From Methylococcaceae bacterium TMED69 (GTDB lineage: Bacteria; Pseudomonadota; Gammaproteobacteria; Ga0077536), in assembly GCA_002170535.1 (NCBI GenBank), contig NHDW01000002.1:121473-158170 (forward strand): DNA of 36,698 nucleotides, read 5' to 3'. Below the pieces are notes generated by a model. That model saw only the letters and a program-made list of their open reading frames with translations, searched no databases and was not told where the DNA came from. The translations under genes and the position numbers were made by a program. Numbering within the stretch: position 1 is the first letter of the stretch; each line of letters opens with the position of its first letter. Shown one piece after another: positions 1 to 7,615 of this stretch.

Positions 1-43
1 TGCTTTGGTTTCGAGTAAGCGGGGACAATAAGGAGATTGGGAC

Positions 44-1150
44 ATGAATTATGGTTATTTTATGATGCCTCTACACCATACTTCAAAAGAGTATCATCAA
101 ACTCTGAACGAAGATATAGATGCGATAGTTTTGGCGGATAAACTGGGATTTTCAGAAGCTTGGGTAGGGGAACACTATTCATCTGCTGTTGAGCAGATTA
201 CCTCACCTTTAATGTTTCATGCGAATTTAATTAACAGAACAAAAAATATCAAGTTTGCTACAGGTGTAATGTGTTTGCCGCAATACCATCCGGCTGTACA
301 GGCGGGGCAGGCTGCCATGTTTGATCATCTTTCGAATGGAAGATTCATTATGGGTGTTGGTCCAGGTGGTTTGTTGTCTGACTTCGAACTTTTTGGGGTT
401 CTAGATAAAGATAGAATGGAGATGATGGAAGAATCTTTAAGGATGATATTAGAGCTCTGGGGAACAGAACCTCCTTATAAGATTAAGGGTAAACATTGGA
501 ACATAGATATGAAAGAGTGGACTCACCACGATATCAAACTAGGTTATGTTCCTAAACCTCTCCAACAACCTCATCCTCCCATCGCAATTTCTGCAATGAG
601 TCCTTACTCTGGTTCGCTCAAATTTGCAGGTAGAAACGGTTATATACCTGTTAGCGCAAATTTTATAGCTCCATGGTCAGTAGCGACCCATTGGCCAGCT
701 TATTGCGCAGGGGCAAAAGAGTCTAATTTAATACCTGACAATAGTAAATGGAGAGTTGCGCGCAGTATTTTTGTTGCTGATTCAGACGCAGAAGCAGAGG
801 AATTTATTATGCAGAAGTCAGGTGCTTTTGACTATTATTATGAGTATCTATTCTCGATCTTTGATAAGGCTGATTTTAAAGGACCTTTCGTTATAAATAA
901 GGATGATGATCCAAGTAAACTAACTCATGGAATGCTCAGAGATACATGTGTAATAAAAGGGTCTCCTGAGACCGTGTCCGAGGCTATTTTGGAGTTAATG
1001 AATGAAATTGGTGATTTTGGGACCATTTTATATGCTGCCCACGATTGGACTGATAAGGGCATGATGATTAAGTCTATGGAGCTCTTTGCGAACGAAGTCA
1101 TGCCGCGAGTAAATAGGAAACTCAATGCTCGGCAAGTATCTGCAGGATAA
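44..1150 (+). CDS. LLM-class flavin-dependent oxidoreductase (limonene-monooxygenase-like)
   Basis: A 368-residue protein of the bacterial-luciferase-like (LLM) superfamily, a TIM-barrel family that uses reduced FMN (or F420 in some members) to oxygenate or reduce small organics in the cytoplasm. Family hallmarks are the N-terminal strand followed by ADKLGFSEAWVGEHY, then ATGVMCLPQYHP and the LSNGRFIMGVGPGG segment of the flavin-binding barrel. The length and overall pattern resemble the limonene 1,2-monooxygenase/luciferase-alpha branch. The substrate cannot be read from sequence. An AAGGAG ribosome site at 30-35, eight bases before the ATG, supports this start. It opens a tight plus-strand run with a second LLM gene 33 bases downstream. 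A reduced-flavin supplier is not visible nearby. Confidence 0.85.
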   Translation: MNYGYFMMPLHHTSKEYHQTLNEDIDAIVLADKLGFSEAWVGEHYSSAVEQITSPLMFHANLINRTKNIKFATGVMCLPQYHPAVQAGQAAMFDHLSNGRFIMGVGPGGLLSDFELFGVLDKDRMEMMEESLRMILELWGTEPPYKIKGKHWNIDMKEWTHHDIKLGYVPKPLQQPHPPIAISAMSPYSGSLKFAGRNGYIPVSANFIAPWSVATHWPAYCAGAKESNLIPDNSKWRVARSIFVADSDAEAEEFIMQKSGAFDYYYEYLFSIFDKADFKGPFVINKDDDPSKLTHGMLRDTCVIKGSPETVSEAILELMNEIGDFGTILYAAHDWTDKGMMIKSMELFANEVMPRVNRKLNARQVSAG

Positions 1151-1183
1151 GACTTCTAAGTCGTAATTTTAAAGGGATGGCTA

Positions 1184-2200
1184 ATGGCTGAAAAAAAGTT
1201 AAAATTTGGATTGTGGTACGATTTTCGCAACCCTCCAAAGTGGAAACAAGATAATACTGAGCTCTATCATGAATGCTTTGAGCAAATGGTTCGGGCGGAA
1301 GAAGGTGGTTTTGATGATATTTGGCTCTCGGAGCATCACTTTCTAGAAGATTGTTATTCTCCTTCTATGCTAGCGATAGGTTGCGCCATTGCTGTAAAGA
1401 CCAAAAAGATAAGGATAGGGACGAGTGTGCTACTGCTTCCTCTACATGATCCTGTACGAGTTGCTGAGGATGCTGCTACCCTAGATGTGATATCAGGCGG
1501 AAGATTGGAACTGGGACTTGGTGTGGGCTACAAGGTAGAGGAGCTAAAAGCCTGGGGAATTGAGCCAAAAAGCAGGGGTCGTAGGATGGAGGAGGGGATC
1601 GAGATTATTCAAAGATTATTCTCTGGAGAAAGATTCAGTTTCGAGGGAGAATTTCACAAATATGAAAACATCCAATTAAGGCCATTACCAGTCCAGAAAA
1701 AACCTAGACTTTGGATTGCTGGTTTTAGCAATGTTGCCGTTAAGAGGGCTGCCCGGGTAGGAGCTGGCTACATAGCCGTAGGGCCCATAGGCCCTTTCAC
1801 TCAAGTTTATCGAGATGAATTGACCAGACAGGGTAAAAACCCAGAAGATTTTGAAGTTGCCGCGGGTTATGCCTGGCTTCATGTATCAGAAAACCCAGAA
1901 AAACGATGGAAAGAAGCTGTAGAGCATCTAGCTTATCAACAGAACGAATATGGAAAGTGGTTTAAGGCGGCGGGAATGGACTTTATAAAGCCGGTTGAAG
2001 CGACGAAGGCTTCTGTCGAAAAAAACGACTGTTATATTGTAAGTCCTGATCAAGCTATAGAGATGATAAAAAAATATGTAGAAGCAACTGGAAGTAATAG
2101 ATTCTATACTTGGGCGGTACCACCAGGCTTAAATCCCCGTTGGTCTGACGAGCATATTGAATTGATGTCAAATAAAGTGATACCAGAATTTAAAAAATAG
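1184..2200 (+). CDS. LLM-class flavin-dependent oxidoreductase
   Basis: A 338-residue LLM-superfamily TIM-barrel protein, clearly divergent from the neighbour upstream. Diagnostic stretches are GGFDDIWLSEHHF, the IGTSVLLLPLHDPVRVAEDAA block, LDVISGGRLELGLGVGY and the later RAARVGAGYIAVGP. These match flavin-dependent monooxygenases that take FMNH2 from a separate reductase. The substrate is unknown. An AAAGGGATGG purine run ahead of the ATG is the likely ribosome site. The stop is followed after three bases by the GST-like gene, so the two are almost certainly co-transcribed and perhaps translationally coupled. F420 as cofactor cannot be excluded from sequence, but no F420 biosynthesis gene is in the window. 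Confidence 0.85.
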   Translation: MAEKKLKFGLWYDFRNPPKWKQDNTELYHECFEQMVRAEEGGFDDIWLSEHHFLEDCYSPSMLAIGCAIAVKTKKIRIGTSVLLLPLHDPVRVAEDAATLDVISGGRLELGLGVGYKVEELKAWGIEPKSRGRRMEEGIEIIQRLFSGERFSFEGEFHKYENIQLRPLPVQKKPRLWIAGFSNVAVKRAARVGAGYIAVGPIGPFTQVYRDELTRQGKNPEDFEVAAGYAWLHVSENPEKRWKEAVEHLAYQQNEYGKWFKAAGMDFIKPVEATKASVEKNDCYIVSPDQAIEMIKKYVEATGSNRFYTWAVPPGLNPRWSDEHIELMSNKVIPEFKK

Positions 2201-2203
2201 GTC

Positions 2204-2971
2204 ATGATTAACTACGAACCTTTATCCACCATAATCAGTGCCTCAGGCTTAAGACTCATTCTGGTGGAAGGCTATCCCAGTCCTTGGGGTCACGCCGTCA
2301 AAGCTATGATGGAATATAAAGGCTTAATTTATAGGACAGGAGCACAAAAGGCTGGGGAGGATAATGTAGAGCTCAGTAATTGGTCAGGGGTAAACAGTGG
2401 TCCTATTGTGGCATGGGATTCGGGTGCTCCATTAAACCGCTGGAACGATATATTATTTCTGTTAGAGAGATTAAGCCCTGAAAGAAACTTAGTGCCTAAA
2501 GATGGAAGTCTACGAGTACAGTGCATGGGTTTATCTCATGAAATTTGCGGAGAGATTGGTCTGGGTTGGAATCGAAGATTATCAATGTTCAGACCTATAG
2601 TTGAGTCTAATGAGCGGCCTGACGGATTTGTGAATATGGCTAACAAATGGGGCTATAACCAATCAGATGTAGAAATGGCCGAGAAGAGGTCGGTGATTAT
2701 ATTAAGAACTTTAGCTGAGCAACTCAAACTTCAAAAAACTCGTAACAGTGGATTCTTTTTGGGCGAATCAGTAACAGCTGTTGATTTTTACTGGGCGGCG
2801 TTCAGTAATTTATGTGAGTTGATGCCTCAAAGTCGCTGTCCAATTTCGCCTGAACGTCGTCCCCTTTTTGAAAATGTAAGTGAGGCTATTAAACAGGAGC
2901 TAGACCCTATTTTAATGGAACACAGGGACAGAATTATGGATGATTATTTTGTGGTGCCAATGGATTTGTAG
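2204..2971 (+). CDS. Glutathione S-transferase-like protein
   Basis: A 255-residue protein with a thioredoxin-like N-terminal half and an all-helical C-terminal half, as in cytosolic glutathione S-transferases. The N-terminal region carries GYPSPWGHAVKAMMEYKG, the place where GSTs have the catalytic Ser/Cys/Tyr turn and following helix. A GPIVAWDSG segment resembles the cis-proline strand that holds glutathione. The C-terminal half has the conserved helix start around TAVDFYWAAFSNL. It sits between two LLM flavin enzymes with a three-base gap upstream, so it may conjugate or open reactive products (for example epoxides) of those oxygenases. That role is inference. The active-site serine is not certain, and a non-catalytic role is possible. 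Confidence 0.65.
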   Translation: MINYEPLSTIISASGLRLILVEGYPSPWGHAVKAMMEYKGLIYRTGAQKAGEDNVELSNWSGVNSGPIVAWDSGAPLNRWNDILFLLERLSPERNLVPKDGSLRVQCMGLSHEICGEIGLGWNRRLSMFRPIVESNERPDGFVNMANKWGYNQSDVEMAEKRSVIILRTLAEQLKLQKTRNSGFFLGESVTAVDFYWAAFSNLCELMPQSRCPISPERRPLFENVSEAIKQELDPILMEHRDRIMDDYFVVPMDL

Positions 2972-2995
2972 AATTAACTGGAAATTTTTTAGATT

Positions 2996-3925
2996 ATGAT
3001 AGATAAAATACGATTAGGATTTGGTTTGCTAGATTATCCGTTTATGGATGGCCGTGAATTCTTTAAATGGGCGGAATTTCTTGAGGAGCATAAAATAGAT
3101 TCCTTATGGCAGTCAGACAGGCTTGTTTCGACTGATCCTTATTTAGAATCCTTAACGGCATTGGCTACTTTAGCGGGCTGTACAGAAAAGCTAAAATTTG
3201 GAATGAATGCAATTGTGGCACCTCTACGTGATCCTTTAGTGTTGGCGAAACAGTGCGCGACAATTGACTATCTAAGTGGTGGTAGGCTTTTGCCAATGTT
3301 CGGTGTTGGTTATCCCCATGCTGTTGAATGGGGTACAACTGGCAGAAGCTCTGATCATAGAGGATCTAAAGCCAATGAAATGTTTCAGTTACTTACTAAA
3401 CTTTGGACGGAGGATAAAGTTTGTTTTGAGGGAGAATTTTTTAACTATAAAAATGCGTGTATTGAGCCAAAGCCGGTTCAACAACCATTGCCGTTATGGA
3501 TTGGCGGAAATAGTAAGGCGGCCATAAAAAGAACCGCTAGGCTCGGTTCTGGTTGGATTGGTGGTGTTGCAAGCCCTTTAGAGGTGAAAACTGTAATTGA
3601 AGGGATTAAAGAAGAGTCAAAAAAAGTTGGTAGGAGTATTGATAGTGATCACTTTGGTGCTTCTCTCGCTTTTAGAATAGGCAGTCCAGACGATCCTGCA
3701 ATCAAAAATAATGCTTTTGTGAAGAGAACAGGTATTGGAGAAGATCTTGATTTGAATCCTTTGATTTGTGTAGGAAGCGTAAAGGACCTGATATCTCGGC
3801 TACACGAGTATCTAGAAGTTGGCGCAACAAAGTTCGTTCTCTTTCCTCTTGTAAGTGATTACAAAGATATGTGCGAGCAAACTAAATTAATAGTAGAAGA
3901 GGTTAAACCAATTATAGAAAATTAA
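2996..3925 (+). CDS. LLM-class flavin/F420-type oxidoreductase
   Basis: A 309-residue LLM-superfamily protein, shorter than the first two and of the type often annotated as F420-dependent. The barrel signature is intact: SLWQSDRL near the N-terminus, then KLKFGMNAIVAPLRDP, TIDYLSGGRLLPMFGVGY, and LWIGGNSKAAIKRTARLGSGW in the second half. F420 use is unlikely to be safe to assume in a proteobacterium, so FMN is the default. It starts 24 bases after the GST-like gene with only a weak purine run ahead of the ATG. It ends the plus-strand LLM cluster, converging on the FAH-family gene with a five-base gap. Confidence 0.82.
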   Translation: MIDKIRLGFGLLDYPFMDGREFFKWAEFLEEHKIDSLWQSDRLVSTDPYLESLTALATLAGCTEKLKFGMNAIVAPLRDPLVLAKQCATIDYLSGGRLLPMFGVGYPHAVEWGTTGRSSDHRGSKANEMFQLLTKLWTEDKVCFEGEFFNYKNACIEPKPVQQPLPLWIGGNSKAAIKRTARLGSGWIGGVASPLEVKTVIEGIKEESKKVGRSIDSDHFGASLAFRIGSPDDPAIKNNAFVKRTGIGEDLDLNPLICVGSVKDLISRLHEYLEVGATKFVLFPLVSDYKDMCEQTKLIVEEVKPIIEN

Positions 3926-3930
3926 AAAAT

Positions 3931-4776
3931 CTATGGTTCATTGACTACTTTATTTTGAATAATACCCACTTTTTCTATTTCTATTTTTACTACATCCCCT
4001 GCTTTCAAGTAACGTTTTGGTTCAAATCCTATCCCAACTCCTCCGGGGGTGCCCGTCATGATAAGATCACCAGGTTCCAAAGTGAACGCAGTTGATAGTG
4101 TTTCTATTTGATCGTAACAATCGTAAACAAGGTTTGAGGTATTTGAGTCTTGACGTAACTCACCATTGACCCATGTCTTGATAGATAAATTATGTGGGTC
4201 CTTCACCTCGTCGAAAGTTGTGACGTGGGGCCCAAAGGGGCTGTGAGTATCAAAAGATTTCCCGAGTGTAAAAGTCGGCGAACGCATTTGCCAGTCTCTT
4301 ACGCTAACATCGTTACAGGTTACAAATCCCGCTATAACCTTCTTGGCGTCTTCCTTGCTTACGTGCCGACATTTTTTACCAATTATAAAACCAAGCTCTC
4401 CCTCATAATCTAGCTTATCGGAAACTCTTGGCAGATGAATATCGCCAAATGGACCGTTGACTGATGTTAGTTGCTTATTAAAAAATAAAGGGAATTCAGG
4501 TTTTTCAAATCCAGTCTCTTGAATATGGTCTTTATAATTTAACCCAATCGCAAGTATTTTTTGGGGCCTAATGACGGGTTGTATTAACTCGGTCCGCTCG
4601 AGAGGAACTGATGGCCCATTAAAACGTTCTAGATCTTTTTTGATGTTATCATATATTTCTAGCAATGAAACCATGTCGTTAGGAAAGACTGCTTTATCAA
4701 ATTCAACAACCTCTTTACCAACCAATTTCCCAACTTTTGGTGCACCACTCTTTTCAGTAAAAGTTACTAATCTCAT
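3931..4776 (-). CDS. Fumarylacetoacetate hydrolase (FAH) family protein
   Basis: A 281-residue protein with the full FAH-fold core. This metal-dependent family hydrolyses C-C bonds of beta-diketo acids, decarboxylates oxaloacetate-like substrates, or hydrates/isomerises 2-oxo acids. Visible motifs are GLNYKDHIQETG (residues 78-89, with H84 and E87), the metal-binding pair E125 and E127 in DYEGELGFIIG, the third ligand D156 in CNDVSVRDWQ, and the terminal block GDLIMTGTPGGVGIGF. It is the last gene of the carboxylase operon, about 50 bases after the beta subunit. It could therefore act on the beta-keto product or a downstream diketo acid. Family function is clear; the exact substrate is not. 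Confidence 0.85.
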   Translation of the reverse strand: MRLVTFTEKSGAPKVGKLVGKEVVEFDKAVFPNDMVSLLEIYDNIKKDLERFNGPSVPLERTELIQPVIRPQKILAIGLNYKDHIQETGFEKPEFPLFFNKQLTSVNGPFGDIHLPRVSDKLDYEGELGFIIGKKCRHVSKEDAKKVIAGFVTCNDVSVRDWQMRSPTFTLGKSFDTHSPFGPHVTTFDEVKDPHNLSIKTWVNGELRQDSNTSNLVYDCYDQIETLSTAFTLEPGDLIMTGTPGGVGIGFEPKRYLKAGDVVKIEIEKVGIIQNKVVNEP

Positions 4777-4827
4777 ATCTTTTCTCTATTAAAAATTATT
4801 TCTAGTTACTCGGTTTTACCTATAGAT

Positions 4828-7011
4828 TTAACCTCGAGTTGCTCTCCTGTAATGTAACACCAAAAATTCATCTAAGTACATTTCGAAGTCTGGTGGGATA
4901 ATTACAGTCGTCATTGGGTCTCTTATAATAGCTGGACCTGATATAACATTGCCAGCCATTAAGTTCGCCATTTCGTAAACACTAAAAGATTTCCATCCAT
5001 CCTTATGGTATACCTCTCTTTTCTCGACAAATGCATTTTTGTTAGGCTTGGAGTTTTTTAATTTATGTTTGAGAAGGTTAGGTTGAGGCTTGTCGGCTAT
5101 CGCTTCTAGGTTCACCTCCGTGATCGTAAATCCAGCGCCAGAAAACTTTGCACCTTCCGGATACATTTTAGAATACATTTCTTCAAACGAATCAATAAGG
5201 TTCCTCACATTTTCCGATTTTTGCATTTCTCCAGTCTCGAGCAGTGTATCAAAACTTTCGATTTGCCCAGTATATCGTACAGAGACACCGTACCTATATT
5301 TGATTTCTTCAGGCTTTATTCCTTCTGCATCCATTTCATGGATAGCTTCTTTCTTAAGTGTTTTCCAGGCCTCTGAAATATCGTTTGCTATTTGAACAAG
5401 CAACTCCTCCTTAGCATTCGCGGGAATGATTATCCGTGTTCCTCTGTTATATCGATGCATATACTCAGCGCATGCCGCTCCGAATGCAGAAAATCCAGCC
5501 GCGAAAGGAAGAGTAATAATATCTTCGAACTCGATATCTTCAGCAAATCCATACATATGAACAGGTCCAGCACCTCCGTAATAGAGCATCGTAAAGTCGT
5601 GAGTGTCAAAACCTTTAGATGCGACCATGGTTCTTAAAAGGTCGTTCATCTGCCCGTTGATGATTTGTAATACGCCAGCTCCTGCCTCGTAAACATCGAT
5701 TTCTAACGGATCTGCAACTGATTCCTTAAGAGCTTTTAAAGCTTTTTCTCTATCTAACTTTACTTGTCCGCCAAGGAAGTAGTCAGGATCGACATATCCT
5801 AAAGCCACATTTATATCGGTTACTGTTAATCGATCATATTCAAAACAAATACCGACTTTGGCACCTGCTGACTCTGGCCCAACATGGAGCCTTTTATATT
5901 CATCTACCCAAACCACTGAACCAGCTCCTTGCCCAGTGGAATCGAGTTCTACCATTGGCAGAGCTAGCCTATGTCCAGCAATATCAGCACTTTTTGTCAT
6001 TCCTATTCGACCATCTAATAGAAGGCCAACGTCAAAACTGGTTCCGCCCATATCAGCAGTGACAATGTTTTTCAGATTTAAAACTTTTCCAACAAAACGT
6101 GCACCAATCAAACCACCGATTGGGCCAGATATCATTGTTTCATATAGCCTAGGGTAATCCATATTAACCGCCCCGCCATAGGATAATAACGTGAGAAGTC
6201 TACCCTTAAAGCCAAAATCTTGCGCTGTTTTCTCAACTTTTAGAAAAGATTCTCTTGTTTGCTCAGCTGCAAAACATTGGAATATCAGACTTTTCATGCG
6301 ATTATTTTCTTTCGAGACCGGTGCAACGTCAGATGAGCATAGTACAGGGATGTTGACTCTTCTGTTTAAAATAATTTCATCTGCGATCTTCTTTGCTTGA
6401 TGTTCGTGTTTTGGATCAACAAAGGAATAGATGAACAAGATCCCGATTATCTCACACCCTTGATCGATTAATTTGTGAGTCGCATCTTTAACCTGTTGCT
6501 CATTCACAGGAATCAGCGTGTGCCCTGCGGGCAGGTGCACATCTCCTTGATAGCAACCTCCACCCAGTCGCTCGCTGATACTAATTACATTTTTAGGGTC
6601 AACTAGAGGACGAGGGTGTTTGTGCAACTGTTGATGTAACGCTTCCTCTTGGCTTTGTCCTAGATAAGTCAGGCCGCCTTCCATGATCGTGATATCGTCA
6701 AAGCCTCTAGTAACCAAAAGACCGACTTTTTTTCCATCACCTGTTAGAATTGCATTGAGCATCCCAGTTCCGCAGTAGATGTCAGCTGCAAGTTTTTCAT
6801 GGACGCTATCGCTAGTTAATCCAATATTCCCAGCCGCGTCAGCTACCGAATCAGAATAACTTTTTGCTTGGTTGTCACGTCTGCTTATAGATTTACCGAC
6901 CGTAAACGTTCCATCGGGTTTAACCAAGATAGCATCGGTCATAGTCCCGCCGGCGTCCAGCGCCACAATATAGTCTTCGCCTTTTTCATACGCGTTCATT
7001 TTTGCACTCAT
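4828..7011 (-). CDS. acxA: Acetone carboxylase-type beta subunit (HyuA/oxoprolinase family)
   Basis: A 727-residue hydantoinase A/oxoprolinase-family protein, close in size to the roughly 717-residue beta subunit of Xanthobacter acetone carboxylase. In that complex the beta subunit binds ATP and phosphorylates substrate and bicarbonate. The actin-fold phosphate loops are visible: DAGGTMTDA at residues 19-27 and DMGGTSFDVG at 320-329, with a further glycine-rich LLYYGGAGPVH later. It lies downstream of the gamma and alpha genes with a 32-base gap. The symbol is given because all three subunits are present together. The true substrate may be another ketone (acetophenone and butanone carboxylases are relatives), so acxA here means family, not proven substrate. 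Confidence 0.8.
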   Translation of the reverse strand: MSAKMNAYEKGEDYIVALDAGGTMTDAILVKPDGTFTVGKSISRRDNQAKSYSDSVADAAGNIGLTSDSVHEKLAADIYCGTGMLNAILTGDGKKVGLLVTRGFDDITIMEGGLTYLGQSQEEALHQQLHKHPRPLVDPKNVISISERLGGGCYQGDVHLPAGHTLIPVNEQQVKDATHKLIDQGCEIIGILFIYSFVDPKHEHQAKKIADEIILNRRVNIPVLCSSDVAPVSKENNRMKSLIFQCFAAEQTRESFLKVEKTAQDFGFKGRLLTLLSYGGAVNMDYPRLYETMISGPIGGLIGARFVGKVLNLKNIVTADMGGTSFDVGLLLDGRIGMTKSADIAGHRLALPMVELDSTGQGAGSVVWVDEYKRLHVGPESAGAKVGICFEYDRLTVTDINVALGYVDPDYFLGGQVKLDREKALKALKESVADPLEIDVYEAGAGVLQIINGQMNDLLRTMVASKGFDTHDFTMLYYGGAGPVHMYGFAEDIEFEDIITLPFAAGFSAFGAACAEYMHRYNRGTRIIIPANAKEELLVQIANDISEAWKTLKKEAIHEMDAEGIKPEEIKYRYGVSVRYTGQIESFDTLLETGEMQKSENVRNLIDSFEEMYSKMYPEGAKFSGAGFTITEVNLEAIADKPQPNLLKHKLKNSKPNKNAFVEKREVYHKDGWKSFSVYEMANLMAGNVISGPAIIRDPMTTVIIPPDFEMYLDEFLVLHYRRATRG

Positions 7012-7043
7012 CGAAAACCCCTAAATGTTGTCTTTTCTATTAA

Positions 7044-7610
7044 TTATTGTGCCCAGGAGGCAGTTTTCTTTTGGGACTGATCTTGATACCAATCTTTTGA
7101 TTCATCGTCTAAGGGGGAGTCTAGATAGTCTCTGTAAAAAGTATCGATATCTGGTAGCATTTCGAAAACAATTGGGTAACCAGGCGCAACCACTTCTACT
7201 GCGTGCTGGGTTCCACAGTTTGGGCAGAAGAACTCTCTTATCTCCTGCCAACCAGGTTCAGGAACCGCAGGTGCAGGAGTATAAACTCTAGACATTTCTT
7301 CTAAAGTTTTTCTTGTTCTGATTTTACAGCCCAGTTTCCAGTTTGTTCGATAATCTCCAAAGGAGTAACCACATTCGCATTGGGTTTCTCTGGCACCACC
7401 AGGTTTTGCTACAACATACAACTTGTCGCCCAAGCGCAGTAAAATTTTATCGTTCCATGATACTTTTTCTTGCAATACTTCAATGTAATTGAAAAACCTA
7501 TTTTTATCTTTTCTGGGTAGCTTTAACAGTCTTTCTGCATTGTCGTCATCTATGGTTCCATCTACAAGTTGCTTAATCAGTTCTTTACTAACCTCGAATT
7601 CTTCGCTCAT
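7044..7610 (-). CDS. acxC: Acetone carboxylase-type gamma subunit
   Basis: A 188-residue protein matching the small gamma subunit of acetone carboxylase (about 168 residues in Xanthobacter). The subunit is the diagnostic part of this complex because general hydantoinases lack it. A zinc-ribbon-like set of cysteines is visible: C78 and C80 in CECGYSFGDYRTNWKLG, and C129 and C132 in FFCPNCGTQ. A conserved tail block around PGYPIVFEMLPDIDTFYRDY follows. It sits five bases after the alpha gene and 32 before beta. A GAGGA ribosome site overlaps the end of the alpha gene. The final 15 residues or so extend past the usual family end. Confidence 0.82.
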   Translation of the reverse strand: MSEEFEVSKELIKQLVDGTIDDDNAERLLKLPRKDKNRFFNYIEVLQEKVSWNDKILLRLGDKLYVVAKPGGARETQCECGYSFGDYRTNWKLGCKIRTRKTLEEMSRVYTPAPAVPEPGWQEIREFFCPNCGTQHAVEVVAPGYPIVFEMLPDIDTFYRDYLDSPLDDESKDWYQDQSQKKTASWAQ

Positions 7611-7615
7611 CTGAC

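Noticed and set aside
1-18. Possible tail of an upstream gene ending in TAA at 16-18
   Set aside because: Only five codons are visible, too few to support a gene or a frame.
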